This document shows, one piece after another, positions 57,201-64,000 of a stretch of 64,000 nucleotides of DNA. The notes under the pieces are model-generated. The model saw nothing but the letters and a program-made list of their open reading frames with translations, ran no database searches and was not told the origin of the DNA. Position 1 is the first letter of the stretch. Each line of letters begins with the position of its first letter. Origin of the DNA: Pseudoalteromonas sp. H71 (GTDB lineage: Bacteria; Pseudomonadota; Gammaproteobacteria; Enterobacterales; Alteromonadaceae); the NCBI RefSeq assembly GCF_001468485.1, contig NZ_LODI01000013.1, positions 163,892-227,891 of the forward strand. The letters are read 5' to 3'. The position numbers and the translations under genes were made by a program.

Positions 57201-57614
57201 CAGCGTTGTGATGTTGCTGCTATCGACTTATCGGTTAATAATGTCGAAATCGCTAATCCTGATTTCGATCCTAATGATCCTGACGAAACAGACCCTGAAA
57301 CACTCACTGTAGACATAGGTTTAACTTCAATGGCTGTGCGTATTCACTATACAGATGAATTTGGTAATCCATTACCTGCAAACACAGTGGTATCTTTAAC
57401 GACGAGTAATGGCGATCTTTCTATCATTCGTCATAGTGAAACAATACCGAATACCAATACAGATAAGCCTATGTACTCGGACGTATTAATTTCACGAGAG
57501 ACAGACGGTAACGACCAAACAAGCGGTGTTTTAACCATCACGTTTGAATTTGAAAACCAATTAGGGGCTAGTAAAACCGTTTCGACAGGCATCACTATTT
57601 TTGATGATGTTTAA
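54264..57614 (+). CDS. Large Ig-like (Big_1) repeat lipoprotein
   Basis: The 1116-residue protein has a lipobox (LLTACGGGG, Cys19) and no beta-barrel domain, so it is a lipid-anchored surface protein. At least three Ig-like domains of about 100 residues (roughly 50-150, 155-265, 270-395), each ending in a G-x-A/G-x-V-T/V-A-x-Y/A strand pattern, resemble invasin/intimin group 1 repeats. A less regular C-terminal half follows, with Asp-rich segments such as DHNENNSFDKADCSDARGDD that look calcium-binding, then a last Ig-like domain near residue 1010. A role in adhesion is likely by family analogy. AGGGAGAGG precedes the ATG. Confidence 0.85.
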   Translation: MPLMRLLGISLLSLLLTACGGGGSIEKSGTVGGTDTDTDTTTYTLTLQGFSQADATQSNTVTNTASLDLRATLKDNDGAVVAGKRITFTLADDIGGLNPDSALTQNDGIATIELSAGSEAGAGEVTATYNGDDETYTATFAFQSTGGQGDDTGVSGSTTLEVKIVDQNGEKFTSTNPVTADNTGVVVATLKSDGVAVADKLISFGTNFTGVITPELGTAITDDSGEARVTLGSGVATGAGQVVASYSPASGTNVSNTAVFYSSGDGAAQDEAQFSVSIKLLTGCNADWDDNRSNVKLDPLSVASGCTVTNSISSSELGELFVEVTNEQSGEGSKNALVNIETNLGTILPSSGTALTDNFGIALLKLQPGNTGGAGTVTATALDESASLNFAVGIANLTLSVDNGLNTNDDGSVIPLKAGGSTVIEVTLTDENGNLYLTATDVEFSSTCAVAGESVIDDSVKSSNGIATATYRATGCNIDDDVTITVETGGQNFTESTVIPVESSAVQSIQFVDVSETFIALPPGEGGLPTQSIVTFKLLDADNIASSQQRIDFKLTDSVGAANLTLTSGNTDNEGLVQTTVTSGIVPGPLVVKACYVSKDDVKALPEGDDLTCWVDDFELCQTDPGNEICPEGTLNLIPLSEQISSVSAQLTLASGVTDQNSFDLSPTTFNTNSLYYNGIITDLTVFFGDQFNNYNGDGVEATVLSEAGVVGSSSNEETCKTNDATCVVTWRSQGDRPFEDYKWGNRIGEIDGNASTTEGINPKTGQINCDPYFGAAAPCINGITRAKNDENGVVMGGRVSVLAVTKGQENFVDEQSTDGVKRTNGLFDIGEYYASYDLPEAFIDHNENNSFDKADCSDARGDDYDPVTDACSELNSRGGHNETWRDLDNDGIYDAADGLYNGLLCSEAANAAGECSRELVEVRKNIELVMSGDEPYVRFSVVKTDALPAPFEVFVPADCSSSVSGNRTFVELEESDVSQRCDVAAIDLSVNNVEIANPDFDPNDPDETDPETLTVDIGLTSMAVRIHYTDEFGNPLPANTVVSLTTSNGDLSIIRHSETIPNTNTDKPMYSDVLISRETDGNDQTSGVLTITFEFENQLGASKTVSTGITIFDDV

Positions 57615-57623
57615 GTTATTGAA

Positions 57624-57655
57624 AAAAATGCCAACCTTTAGGTTGGCATTTTTCA
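57624..57655 (+). terminator. Terminator after the Ig-like lipoprotein
   Basis: A 13-bp stem (57624-57636 with 57641-57653) with a 4-base loop and T-run. Confidence 0.9.
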
Positions 57656-57858
57656 TTGTGTTCTATATATTCCACAGCAATTATTCTAAAAACATCAGTT
57701 TGTCTAAATTAGCAACAAAAATTGTTCGTTTATTCAGTAAATACTGAAAAGTTTGTATTAAAAGCTTGTAACAACTAGTGTTTGTAGATATACCTATAAA
57801 TATTCGCACCGCTAATGCGGTAAACACATTTTCAATATTTGGTTAGAAATAGGCAACT

Positions 57859-60567
57859 ATGGGCAAATCGCTAGTAATTGTAGAGTCACCTGCTAAGGCT
57901 AAAACAATTAATAAATACTTAGGTAATGACTTTATCGTAAAGTCCAGTATTGGGCATGTACGAGACTTACCTACCTCAGGTTCGAGCAAAGCAAAAGTGC
58001 CGGCAACTAAAACGCCAGCAGAAGTGCGTAAAATGCCACCGGATGAGAAAGCAGCGTATAAACAGCAACGAGATTACACTAACTTAGTTGCACGTATGGG
58101 GATTGATCCTGAAAAAGGCTGGCAGCCTCATTACGAAATCCTACCGGGTAAAGAAAAGGTTGTTCAAGAATTACAAAAGCTGGCAGAAAAAGCAGACCAA
58201 ATATACCTCGCAACGGATTTGGATAGAGAAGGGGAAGCAATTGCTTGGCACCTTCAAGAAATCATCGGTGGTGAGCCAGAAAAGTATAAACGCGTTGTTT
58301 TTAACGAAATTACTAAAAATGCCATCCAACAAGCGTTTGAAACACCGGGTGAACTAAATACTGACATGGTATTTGCTCAGCAAACACGTCGTTTTTTAGA
58401 CCGTGTTGTTGGCTTTATGGTATCGCCGCTTTTATGGGCAAAAGTAGCGCGTGGATTATCGGCAGGGCGAGTGCAGTCAGTTGCAGTGCGATTACTCGTA
58501 GAACGAGAGCGTGAAATTAAAGCGTTTATCCCAGAAGAGTTTTGGGATATTCATGCAGATGTTACAAATACTGAGTCAGCATTACGTTTAGAAGTCACTA
58601 AACAAGCAGACAAGCCGTTTAAGCCTGTAAACGAAGCACAAATCAAAGAGGCAGTAAAAAGCCTTGAGAATGCCGAATACAAAGTTGTTAACGTTGAAGA
58701 AAAACCAAGCAAAAGTCGCCCAAGTGCACCTTTAATCACATCAACAATGCAACAAGCCGCCAGTACACGTTTAGGTTATGGTGTTAAAAAGACCATGATG
58801 CTAGCTCAGCGATTGTATGAAGGTGGTTATATTACTTATATGCGTACCGATTCAACTAACTTATCTAAAGATGCGGTTGAGATGTGTCGTGAATACGTGA
58901 CAGAACAATTTGGTGCAAAGTATTTACCAAAAGAGCCAATTAACTACAGCTCAAAAGGAAACGCCCAAGAAGCGCATGAAGCTATTCGTCCTTCAAGCGT
59001 TACCGTGTTGTCTGGACACCTAGAAGGTGTAGATGCCGATGCTAAAAAACTTTACGAGTTAATATGGCGTCAATTTGTAGCGTGTCAAATGGTGCCTGCA
59101 GAGTACGATTTAACAACCTTGACTGTTGCGGCTAATGATTTTCAACTTAAAGCTAAAGGGCGTGTACTTCGTTTTGATGGTTGGACTAAAGTACAACCTG
59201 CTGTTCGTAAAAAGAACGAAGAAGATCAATCACTTCCTGCTGTTACTATGGGCGAAACATTGACACTTGTCGAACTTGATCCTAAGCAACACTTTACTAA
59301 ACCGCCAGCGCGCTTTAGCGAAGCAAGTTTAGTTAAAGAGCTAGAAAAACGAGGAATAGGTCGTCCTTCTACATATGCCTCAATTATTTCTACAATCCAA
59401 GACCGTGGCTATGTACGCGTAGAAAACCGTCGTTTCTTTGCTGAAAAAATGGGGGAGATTGTTACTGACCGTCTAGTTGAAAATTTTACCGACTTAATGA
59501 ACTTCGACTTCACGGCAAAAATGGAAGGCCGTTTAGATGACATAGCTGAAGGTGAACGTGTTTGGACGCAAGTCCTTGATAAGTTTTACGCTGACTTTTC
59601 AACACAATTAACTATTGCAAAAGACGAACCAGAACAAGGTGGCATGCGTCTTAATGAAATGGTTGAAACTGATATAGAATGCCCTACATGTAGTCGTAAA
59701 ATGGGTATTCGAACTGCTTCAACTGGAGTGTTTTTAGGGTGTACGGGTTATAACCTACCACCTAAAGAACGTTGCACAACTACTATGAATTTAGTGTCGG
59801 GCGATGAAGCGGTAGCCGCTGACGTTGAAGACGAAGAAACAGAAAAATTAATGCAAATGAAGCGCTGTCCTATTTGTGAAACAGCGATGGATTCGTATTT
59901 AATTGATGAGACCCGCAAGTTACATGTATGTGGTAACAACCCAGCGTGTAAAGGGCATATTGTTGAGCAAGGCACGTTTAAGATTAAAGGCTATGACGGC
60001 CCAATTATTGAGTGTGATAAATGTGGCTCAGACATGGAACTTAAATCTGGACGTTTTGGTAAATACTTTGGCTGTAATAACGAAGAGTGTAAAAATACAC
60101 GTAAGTTACTAAAAAATGGTGAAGCTGCTCCGCCTAAAGAAGATCCAGTTCATATTCCTGAATTAGAATGTGAAAAATCGGAAGCTTATTTTGTATTACG
60201 TGATGGTGCTGCGGGTATATTTTTAGCTGCAAATACATTCCCTAAATCGCGTGAAACTCGAGCGCCTAAGGTTGAAGAGTTAAAACGTTTTAGAGACCGT
60301 ATATCCCCTAAATTTTACTATTTAGCTGACGCGCCAGCTCAAGACCCTGATGGTAATCTTGCTGTTGTACGCTACAGCCGTAAAAACAAAGCGCAGTATG
60401 TTATGACTGAAATTGACGGTAAAGCAACTGGTTGGACTGCTCATTATGAAGCAGGTAAATGGGTAGAGGAAGCCAAGAAAAAAGCGGCACCTAAAAAGAA
60501 AGCAGCTGCTAAAAAAGCCCCAGCTAAGGCAAAACCTAAAGCAAAAGCAAAAAAAGATGAAGAGTAA
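57859..60567 (+). CDS. topA: DNA topoisomerase I
   Basis: TopA relaxes negative supercoils. The 902-residue type IA enzyme has the TOPRIM start [22 protein letters not shown] with Asp-x-Asp in [15 protein letters not shown] near residue 115, the active Tyr in [11 protein letters not shown] near residue 328, and GIGRPSTYA around 497. Several C-terminal four-cysteine zinc ribbons follow from about residue 607, e.g. [12 protein letters not shown] and [22 protein letters not shown] lysine/alanine tail ends the protein. It closes the yciK-sohB-topA block. Confidence 0.97.
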   Translation: MGKSLVIVESPAKAKTINKYLGNDFIVKSSIGHVRDLPTSGSSKAKVPATKTPAEVRKMPPDEKAAYKQQRDYTNLVARMGIDPEKGWQPHYEILPGKEKVVQELQKLAEKADQIYLATDLDREGEAIAWHLQEIIGGEPEKYKRVVFNEITKNAIQQAFETPGELNTDMVFAQQTRRFLDRVVGFMVSPLLWAKVARGLSAGRVQSVAVRLLVEREREIKAFIPEEFWDIHADVTNTESALRLEVTKQADKPFKPVNEAQIKEAVKSLENAEYKVVNVEEKPSKSRPSAPLITSTMQQAASTRLGYGVKKTMMLAQRLYEGGYITYMRTDSTNLSKDAVEMCREYVTEQFGAKYLPKEPINYSSKGNAQEAHEAIRPSSVTVLSGHLEGVDADAKKLYELIWRQFVACQMVPAEYDLTTLTVAANDFQLKAKGRVLRFDGWTKVQPAVRKKNEEDQSLPAVTMGETLTLVELDPKQHFTKPPARFSEASLVKELEKRGIGRPSTYASIISTIQDRGYVRVENRRFFAEKMGEIVTDRLVENFTDLMNFDFTAKMEGRLDDIAEGERVWTQVLDKFYADFSTQLTIAKDEPEQGGMRLNEMVETDIECPTCSRKMGIRTASTGVFLGCTGYNLPPKERCTTTMNLVSGDEAVAADVEDEETEKLMQMKRCPICETAMDSYLIDETRKLHVCGNNPACKGHIVEQGTFKIKGYDGPIIECDKCGSDMELKSGRFGKYFGCNNEECKNTRKLLKNGEAAPPKEDPVHIPELECEKSEAYFVLRDGAAGIFLAANTFPKSRETRAPKVEELKRFRDRISPKFYYLADAPAQDPDGNLAVVRYSRKNKAQYVMTEIDGKATGWTAHYEAGKWVEEAKKKAAPKKKAAAKKAPAKAKPKAKAKKDEE

Positions 60568-60598
60568 ATAAAACTAGGTAGTAACACTTTATCGTTAC

Positions 60599-60638
60599 AA
60601 AAACCGGAATGCACAGCCTGTGTCTATTCCGGTTTTTT
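60599..60638 (+). terminator. topA terminator
   Basis: A 12-bp outer stem (60599-60610 with 60626-60637) with an internal CACAG/CTGTG pair is followed by T-run. Confidence 0.9.
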
Positions 60639-60725
60639 TATGCTTAGTAATTGTGTTCGCAACGGCTTTTTGGCTGTTCAATCAACTAAGCATAGCTAAC
60701 CTTAAATTACAGTTTTGAGTCAGCG

Positions 60726-60968
60726 TTAAATCTTTACAGACGTTACTTTTTGATAGCCTTCAGATTCAAGCTCATCATTTACACAATTTAAAACATATGC
60801 GTAAAGGTCTTCATTCATTACATCGTCGTCTTTAGCCCAGTTAACGCACATCTCAGTGTACTCTTTTATCATTTGCGATGAAGCTACTGGTGTGTCGTCT
60901 GCTACTGAGTATGTTGCATATACTGCAAATAGTGACGCTGTTAATGATGCAAGTAATGCTTTTTTCAT
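60726..60968 (-). CDS. Small secreted protein of unknown family
   Basis: An 80-residue product with a signal peptide (MKKALLASLTASLFAVYATYSVA, mature from about residue 24). The mature part of about 56 residues is acidic, helical and has two cysteines (MCVNWAK and LNCVNDE), which could form one disulfide. The layout recalls small periplasmic helical proteins such as HdeA but I do not recognise it. No terminator-like hairpin is seen beside it. Confidence 0.7.
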   Translation of the reverse strand: MKKALLASLTASLFAVYATYSVADDTPVASSQMIKEYTEMCVNWAKDDDVMNEDLYAYVLNCVNDELESEGYQKVTSVKI

Positions 60969-61199
60969 TCGTTTATTCCTAAAAAAATGGTTTCATAACG
61001 GTTATTGTCGCTACAAAACAAAGGTGCCCAAGCAGAACGCTTCTGTTGGTATGCTGAATTTAATCGAATTTTAAATAAAAGATAACGAAAAATATTTATC
61101 GTAAAGATAAGTTTATTTATAGGCCGTTTTTTTTATAATTATTTGTATAAGCTTAATTAATACGTTAATGTCGCCTATTTTTAATATATAGAATAACAA

Positions 61200-61754
61200 A
61201 TGACACCTAACACGCCCGATACACCTAAAAAAAGCATTCAATCAACCAATAAAATAGAGCATGCATTGGAGTCATTTATTTTTAAAGGCCGTTGGTTGTT
61301 AGCGCCTTTTTTTGTTGGCCTTTTGTTTGCGGTTATTTTGTTATTGATTAAATTTTTTAAACAACTGTATTTAATGGGGATTGCTACTTTTACAGCATCA
61401 AACCAAGATTTACTGGTAGGTATATTGACGCTAGTTGATACAGCGTTGCTCGCAGGCCTTTTGTTGATTATTATTTTCAGTGGATACGAAAATTTTGTAT
61501 CTAAGCTGGGCATAGATAATCACGAAGATAAGCCATCTTGGATGGGCAAAGTAGGGTTTTCAGGGCTTAAAATGAAGCTGATCAGCGCAATTGTTGCAAT
61601 ATCAGCTGTTGAACTCTTAAAAGTGTTTATAAATTCAGAGGCACATTCAAACGACGAGCTACTCTGGAAAGTAATAATCCACGTTACTTTTGTGATGTCG
61701 GGCGTGTTGTTTGCATTTACTGACTACCTTAATAGTAAAACCCACAATCATTAA
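61200..61754 (+). CDS. YqhA/TIGR00645-family inner-membrane protein
   Basis: This 184-residue protein with about four hydrophobic helices matches the YqhA (TIGR00645) family, recognised by ALESFIFKGRWLLAPFFVGLL at about residues 23-43, LVDTALLAGLLLIIIFSGYENFVSK and SLGLK-like SGLKMKLISAIVAISAVELLKVF. The family is of unknown function. The stop is followed by a clear terminator that faces the alpha-glucosidase. Confidence 0.88.
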   Translation: MTPNTPDTPKKSIQSTNKIEHALESFIFKGRWLLAPFFVGLLFAVILLLIKFFKQLYLMGIATFTASNQDLLVGILTLVDTALLAGLLLIIIFSGYENFVSKLGIDNHEDKPSWMGKVGFSGLKMKLISAIVAISAVELLKVFINSEAHSNDELLWKVIIHVTFVMSGVLFAFTDYLNSKTHNH

Positions 61755-61764
61755 TTTACCTACA

Positions 61765-61796
61765 AAAAAGCCCATGTCATTACATGGGCTTTTTGT
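61765..61796. terminator. Bidirectional terminator
   Basis: A 13-bp stem (61765-61777 with 61782-61794) with T-run on each strand separates the convergent YqhA-type gene and alpha-glucosidase. Confidence 0.9.
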
Positions 61797-61822
61797 TTTC
61801 ACTAATTAGTGGTTAGTATCAA

Positions 61823-63445
61823 TTAGCACGTTGCGTAATAGCATGCATACGGCGCTAATAGTAATTGCTCGTTCTCTATGTGGCCTTTGTGATGACTAAG
61901 CTCACCAAACTCTGTAGAGATAACAGTTGGCAGCGATAAGGCTGCTTCAGCGCCACTTAAATTAAAAACACATAACATCTTTTCATTTTCGAATGTTCTG
62001 TAAAAAGCAAGAACAGGCTCATGTGTGTTAATAAATTCAATATCACCTTCAAGTAACACGGGCTTTGTTTTTCGCCATGCCATAAACTCACGATAAGCAT
62101 TTAAAATAGAATTACTATCAAGAGTTTGCTGTTTTACTGATTGCTGCTTATGCTGCTCGTCTACTGGCAGCCATGGCTTAGTTTCGCTAAAGCCTGCATG
62201 TTGTAAACTTGCATTATCCCATGGCATAGGCGTTCTACAACCATCACGGCCTTTAAAGTTAGGCCAAAAGGTTATTCCATAAGGGTCTTGCAGATCTTCA
62301 AAGGCTACGCTTGCTTCGCCTAAGCCTAATTCTTCACCCTGGTACATACACACACTACCGCGTAAAGATGCGAGTAGGGCGGTGAGCATTTTACATTGCT
62401 GTGAATTAATTTCGCCATTTTGGCTCCAACGGCTTGCTACACGTTCAACATCGTGATTACTAAATGCCCAACATGGCCAGCCTTCTGTCATCCCTTTTTC
62501 AAGGGTTTGCACCGTTGTTCTTATATACTCACTTGAATAATCGTTAGTTAAAAGTTCAAAGCTATAACCCATATGCAGCTTATCACCGCCTTGTGTGTAC
62601 TCTGCCATCGTGGCTAAAGAGTCCTCTGACGAAATTTCACCTAGTGATACAGTGCCAGGGTATTTATTAAGTAACGCACGAATATCTTGCATAAACTCAA
62701 TATTTTCAGGTTGGGTATTATTGTAGTAGTGGTATTGAAATGCGTAAGGGTTGTCTTCACTGAAACCACGGCCTTGGCGTTTTTCTTTTGGTTTAGCAGG
62801 GTTATCACGAAGCTGCGCATCATGATAACAAAAGTTAATGGCATCGAGTCTAAAACCATCAACACCTTTTTTAAGCCAAAACTCAACGTTATCTAGCACT
62901 GCTTTTCTAACATCTGGGTTATGAAAATTTAAATCGGGTTGTTCAGTTAAAAAGTTATGAAGGTAGTATTGCCCTCTGCGTGGTTCCCATTGCCACGCAC
63001 CGCCGCCAAAAATTGACAACCAGTTATTTGGTGCTGTGCCGTCTTCTTTAGAGTCAGCCCACACATACCAATCGGCTTTATCGTTATTTTGGTTTTCACG
63101 GCTGTCTAAAAACCATTGATGTTGATCTGACGTGTGGCTTAAAACCTGATCGATAATAATTTTAATATCGCGGTCGTGTGCTTGCTCAATAAGCTCGTCG
63201 AAGTCGTTTAAATTGCCAAATAAAGGATCAATATCACGGTAGTCACTAATATCGTAACCAAAATCTTTCATAGGAGATTTAAAAAATGGCGAAATCCAAA
63301 TTGCATCAACACCTAAGCTCTTAATATAATCAATACGATTAATTATTCCTCTTAAATCACCAATACCGTCGTTGTTGCTATCTTGAAAGCTACGCGGGTA
63401 AACTTGATAAATAACCGCACCTTTATACCACTGCTTTTGGGCCAT
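61823..63445 (-). CDS. Oligo-1,6-/alpha-glucosidase (GH13)
   Basis: The 540-residue enzyme belongs to the GH13 alpha-glucosidase branch (DSSP: KGAVIYQVYPRSFQDSNNDGIGDLRGI near the start). The catalytic aspartate lies in GVDGFRLDAINF, the proton-donor glutamate in SLGEISSE, and the transition-state Asp in FSNHDVERVASRW. No signal peptide is seen, so it acts on imported oligosaccharides in the cytoplasm. I choose the ATG at 63445 because GGAG lies 6 bases upstream; an ATG five codons earlier is possible. A LacI-type palindrome lies upstream. Confidence 0.92.
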   Translation of the reverse strand: MAQKQWYKGAVIYQVYPRSFQDSNNDGIGDLRGIINRIDYIKSLGVDAIWISPFFKSPMKDFGYDISDYRDIDPLFGNLNDFDELIEQAHDRDIKIIIDQVLSHTSDQHQWFLDSRENQNNDKADWYVWADSKEDGTAPNNWLSIFGGGAWQWEPRRGQYYLHNFLTEQPDLNFHNPDVRKAVLDNVEFWLKKGVDGFRLDAINFCYHDAQLRDNPAKPKEKRQGRGFSEDNPYAFQYHYYNNTQPENIEFMQDIRALLNKYPGTVSLGEISSEDSLATMAEYTQGGDKLHMGYSFELLTNDYSSEYIRTTVQTLEKGMTEGWPCWAFSNHDVERVASRWSQNGEINSQQCKMLTALLASLRGSVCMYQGEELGLGEASVAFEDLQDPYGITFWPNFKGRDGCRTPMPWDNASLQHAGFSETKPWLPVDEQHKQQSVKQQTLDSNSILNAYREFMAWRKTKPVLLEGDIEFINTHEPVLAFYRTFENEKMLCVFNLSGAEAALSLPTVISTEFGELSHHKGHIENEQLLLAPYACYYATC

Positions 63446-63552
63446 GCTTTTCTCCGTCATTCCAAACAGTTTTTTAAATTCTTATATGTGATTATGATGA
63501 ATCACGTTATTTTCAAAAAGCATACGTGAAGGCCGAGATACTGTAAAAAGAC

Positions 63553-63566
63553 TGCATACGTATGCA
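63553..63566. promoter_or_regulatory. Palindromic LacI-family operator upstream of the alpha-glucosidase
   Basis: TGCATACGTATGCA is a perfect 14-base palindrome centred on CG, the form expected for LacI/GalR-family repressors. It lies about 108 bases before the chosen GH13 start at 63445. The regulator is not encoded in the window. Binding itself is inferred. Confidence 0.6.
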
Positions 63567-63970
63567 CAAAAATAAGCATGTTTGAGTTACTTCAAAAAAT
63601 AGATATTTAGTGTCAATTAAGCGTTATAACTAAATTAAACCTGTTTACCAATTGCGTTTAATAAAAAAGAAACATGGCATAGCACCTCGCCAGTGCATAT
63701 TTTTACTGGATTGCACTATAATAGTGATTGTATGTAATGGTCTTACCAATTTCACATTCATATCTATTAATTAAATTTAGCTTATGGTGCATGGTTAAAA
63801 TTTATTTCTTAATAATTACAGGCTGTTAAAGCACGTTAAAATCATTAGGCTATTTTGCATAATTGTAATATTTGGATGGAATTGGTTGCACCAATAAATA
63901 CCATTTAAAACAGTGTGTTACCAAGTGTTATGTGAAGTTTATGTTAATTTATAATGGTTTTATAAGGCTT

Positions 63971-63984
63971 GAATACGTATGCAT
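63971..63984. promoter_or_regulatory. Second near copy of the LacI-type operator
   Basis: GAATACGTATGCAT shares the core ATACGTATGCA with the operator at 63553-63566, with one mismatch in the left half. It is about 400 bases away, near the start of whatever gene lies right of the window, so the pair may control two divergent genes. Confidence 0.5.
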
Positions 63985-64000
63985 AAACTTGTTAATAAAA

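Larger units (their letters stand above)
63461..64000. other. Regulatory region at the right edge
   Basis: This 540-base stretch contains no gene. It holds the promoter of the alpha-glucosidase gene and probably of a divergent gene past the edge. Visible elements are two copies of a LacI-type operator (listed separately), a plus-strand TATAAT box at 63717-63722 and a small palindrome ATTGGT-TGC-ACCAAT at 63881-63895. Confidence 0.6.

Noticed and set aside
1..64000. CRISPR arrays, IS elements, prophage genes, toxin-antitoxin pairs, restriction systems or biosynthetic clusters
   Set aside because: None of the translated genes or direct repeats fits; the window is core chromosome with accessory envelope genes.

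Overview
The window is a stretch of AT-rich chromosome from a marine gammaproteobacterium. The protein sequences and gene order point to the Alteromonadales, most likely Pseudoalteromonas. Signs of this are the fused trpCF gene, a Pla-1/cef (VolA-type) lipase lipoprotein, DUF2999 and DUF3718 proteins, and a TonB-era core-gene order close to that of Shewanella and E. coli. I saw no rRNA, tRNA, CRISPR array, prophage or insertion sequence. Almost everything is housekeeping or envelope biology. Assignments come from reading the translations and known families; no database search was run.

Layout. Positions 1-8.4 kb hold the edge of yciB, an HU-type protein, a PfpI/DJ-1 protein, and a complete tryptophan operon on the minus strand (promoter, leader region, trpE-G-D-CF-B-A). 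The trp leader is the most striking regulatory feature: two complete attenuators lie in tandem, each with its own leader peptide containing Trp-Trp-Trp and its own 1:2, 2:3 and 3:4 pairing set. Divergent from it run rnm-yciO-scpA (8.5-10.8 kb). From 10.9 to 23.8 kb come a cytochrome b561/YceI pair, a periplasmic binding protein, a small unannotated ORF, a gluzincin, a homodimeric isocitrate dehydrogenase with its kinase/phosphatase AceK and a LysR regulator between them, a quinone reductase, a fasciclin protein, signal peptidase I and KDPG aldolase.

From 23.9 to 31.1 kb: metG divergent from mrp and dcd, an HExxH protein, a DTW tRNA-modification enzyme, an orphan HPt protein and alaA. From 31.1 to 34.1 kb: a four-gene lipoprotein operon with LpoB, the outer-membrane activator of penicillin-binding protein 1B. 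From 34.4 to 38.3 kb: an EamA transporter, then M15 peptidase, dapE, an ArsC-like protein, a PTS EIIA homologue lacking both phosphoryl-accepting histidines, and an ACT protein. From 38.5 to 44.9 kb: ackA-pta, yfbV, rlmA, a CbiM-like permease and xthA.

From 45.1 to 60.6 kb: DUF3718 and EF-hand proteins, then scpB-rluB, yciK, the VolA-like lipase, sohB, a dicarboxylate symporter, a 1116-residue Ig-like lipoprotein and topA. Together with the left end this restores an ancestral block yciB-trp-rnm-yciO-scpA/scpB-rluB-yciK-sohB-topA known from related bacteria, but cut between scpA and scpB by about 36 kb. The right end (60.7-64 kb) holds a small periplasmic protein, a YqhA-family membrane protein and a GH13 alpha-glucosidase with a perfect palindromic LacI-type operator upstream and a second near copy at the window edge, suggesting a divergent partner gene beyond it.
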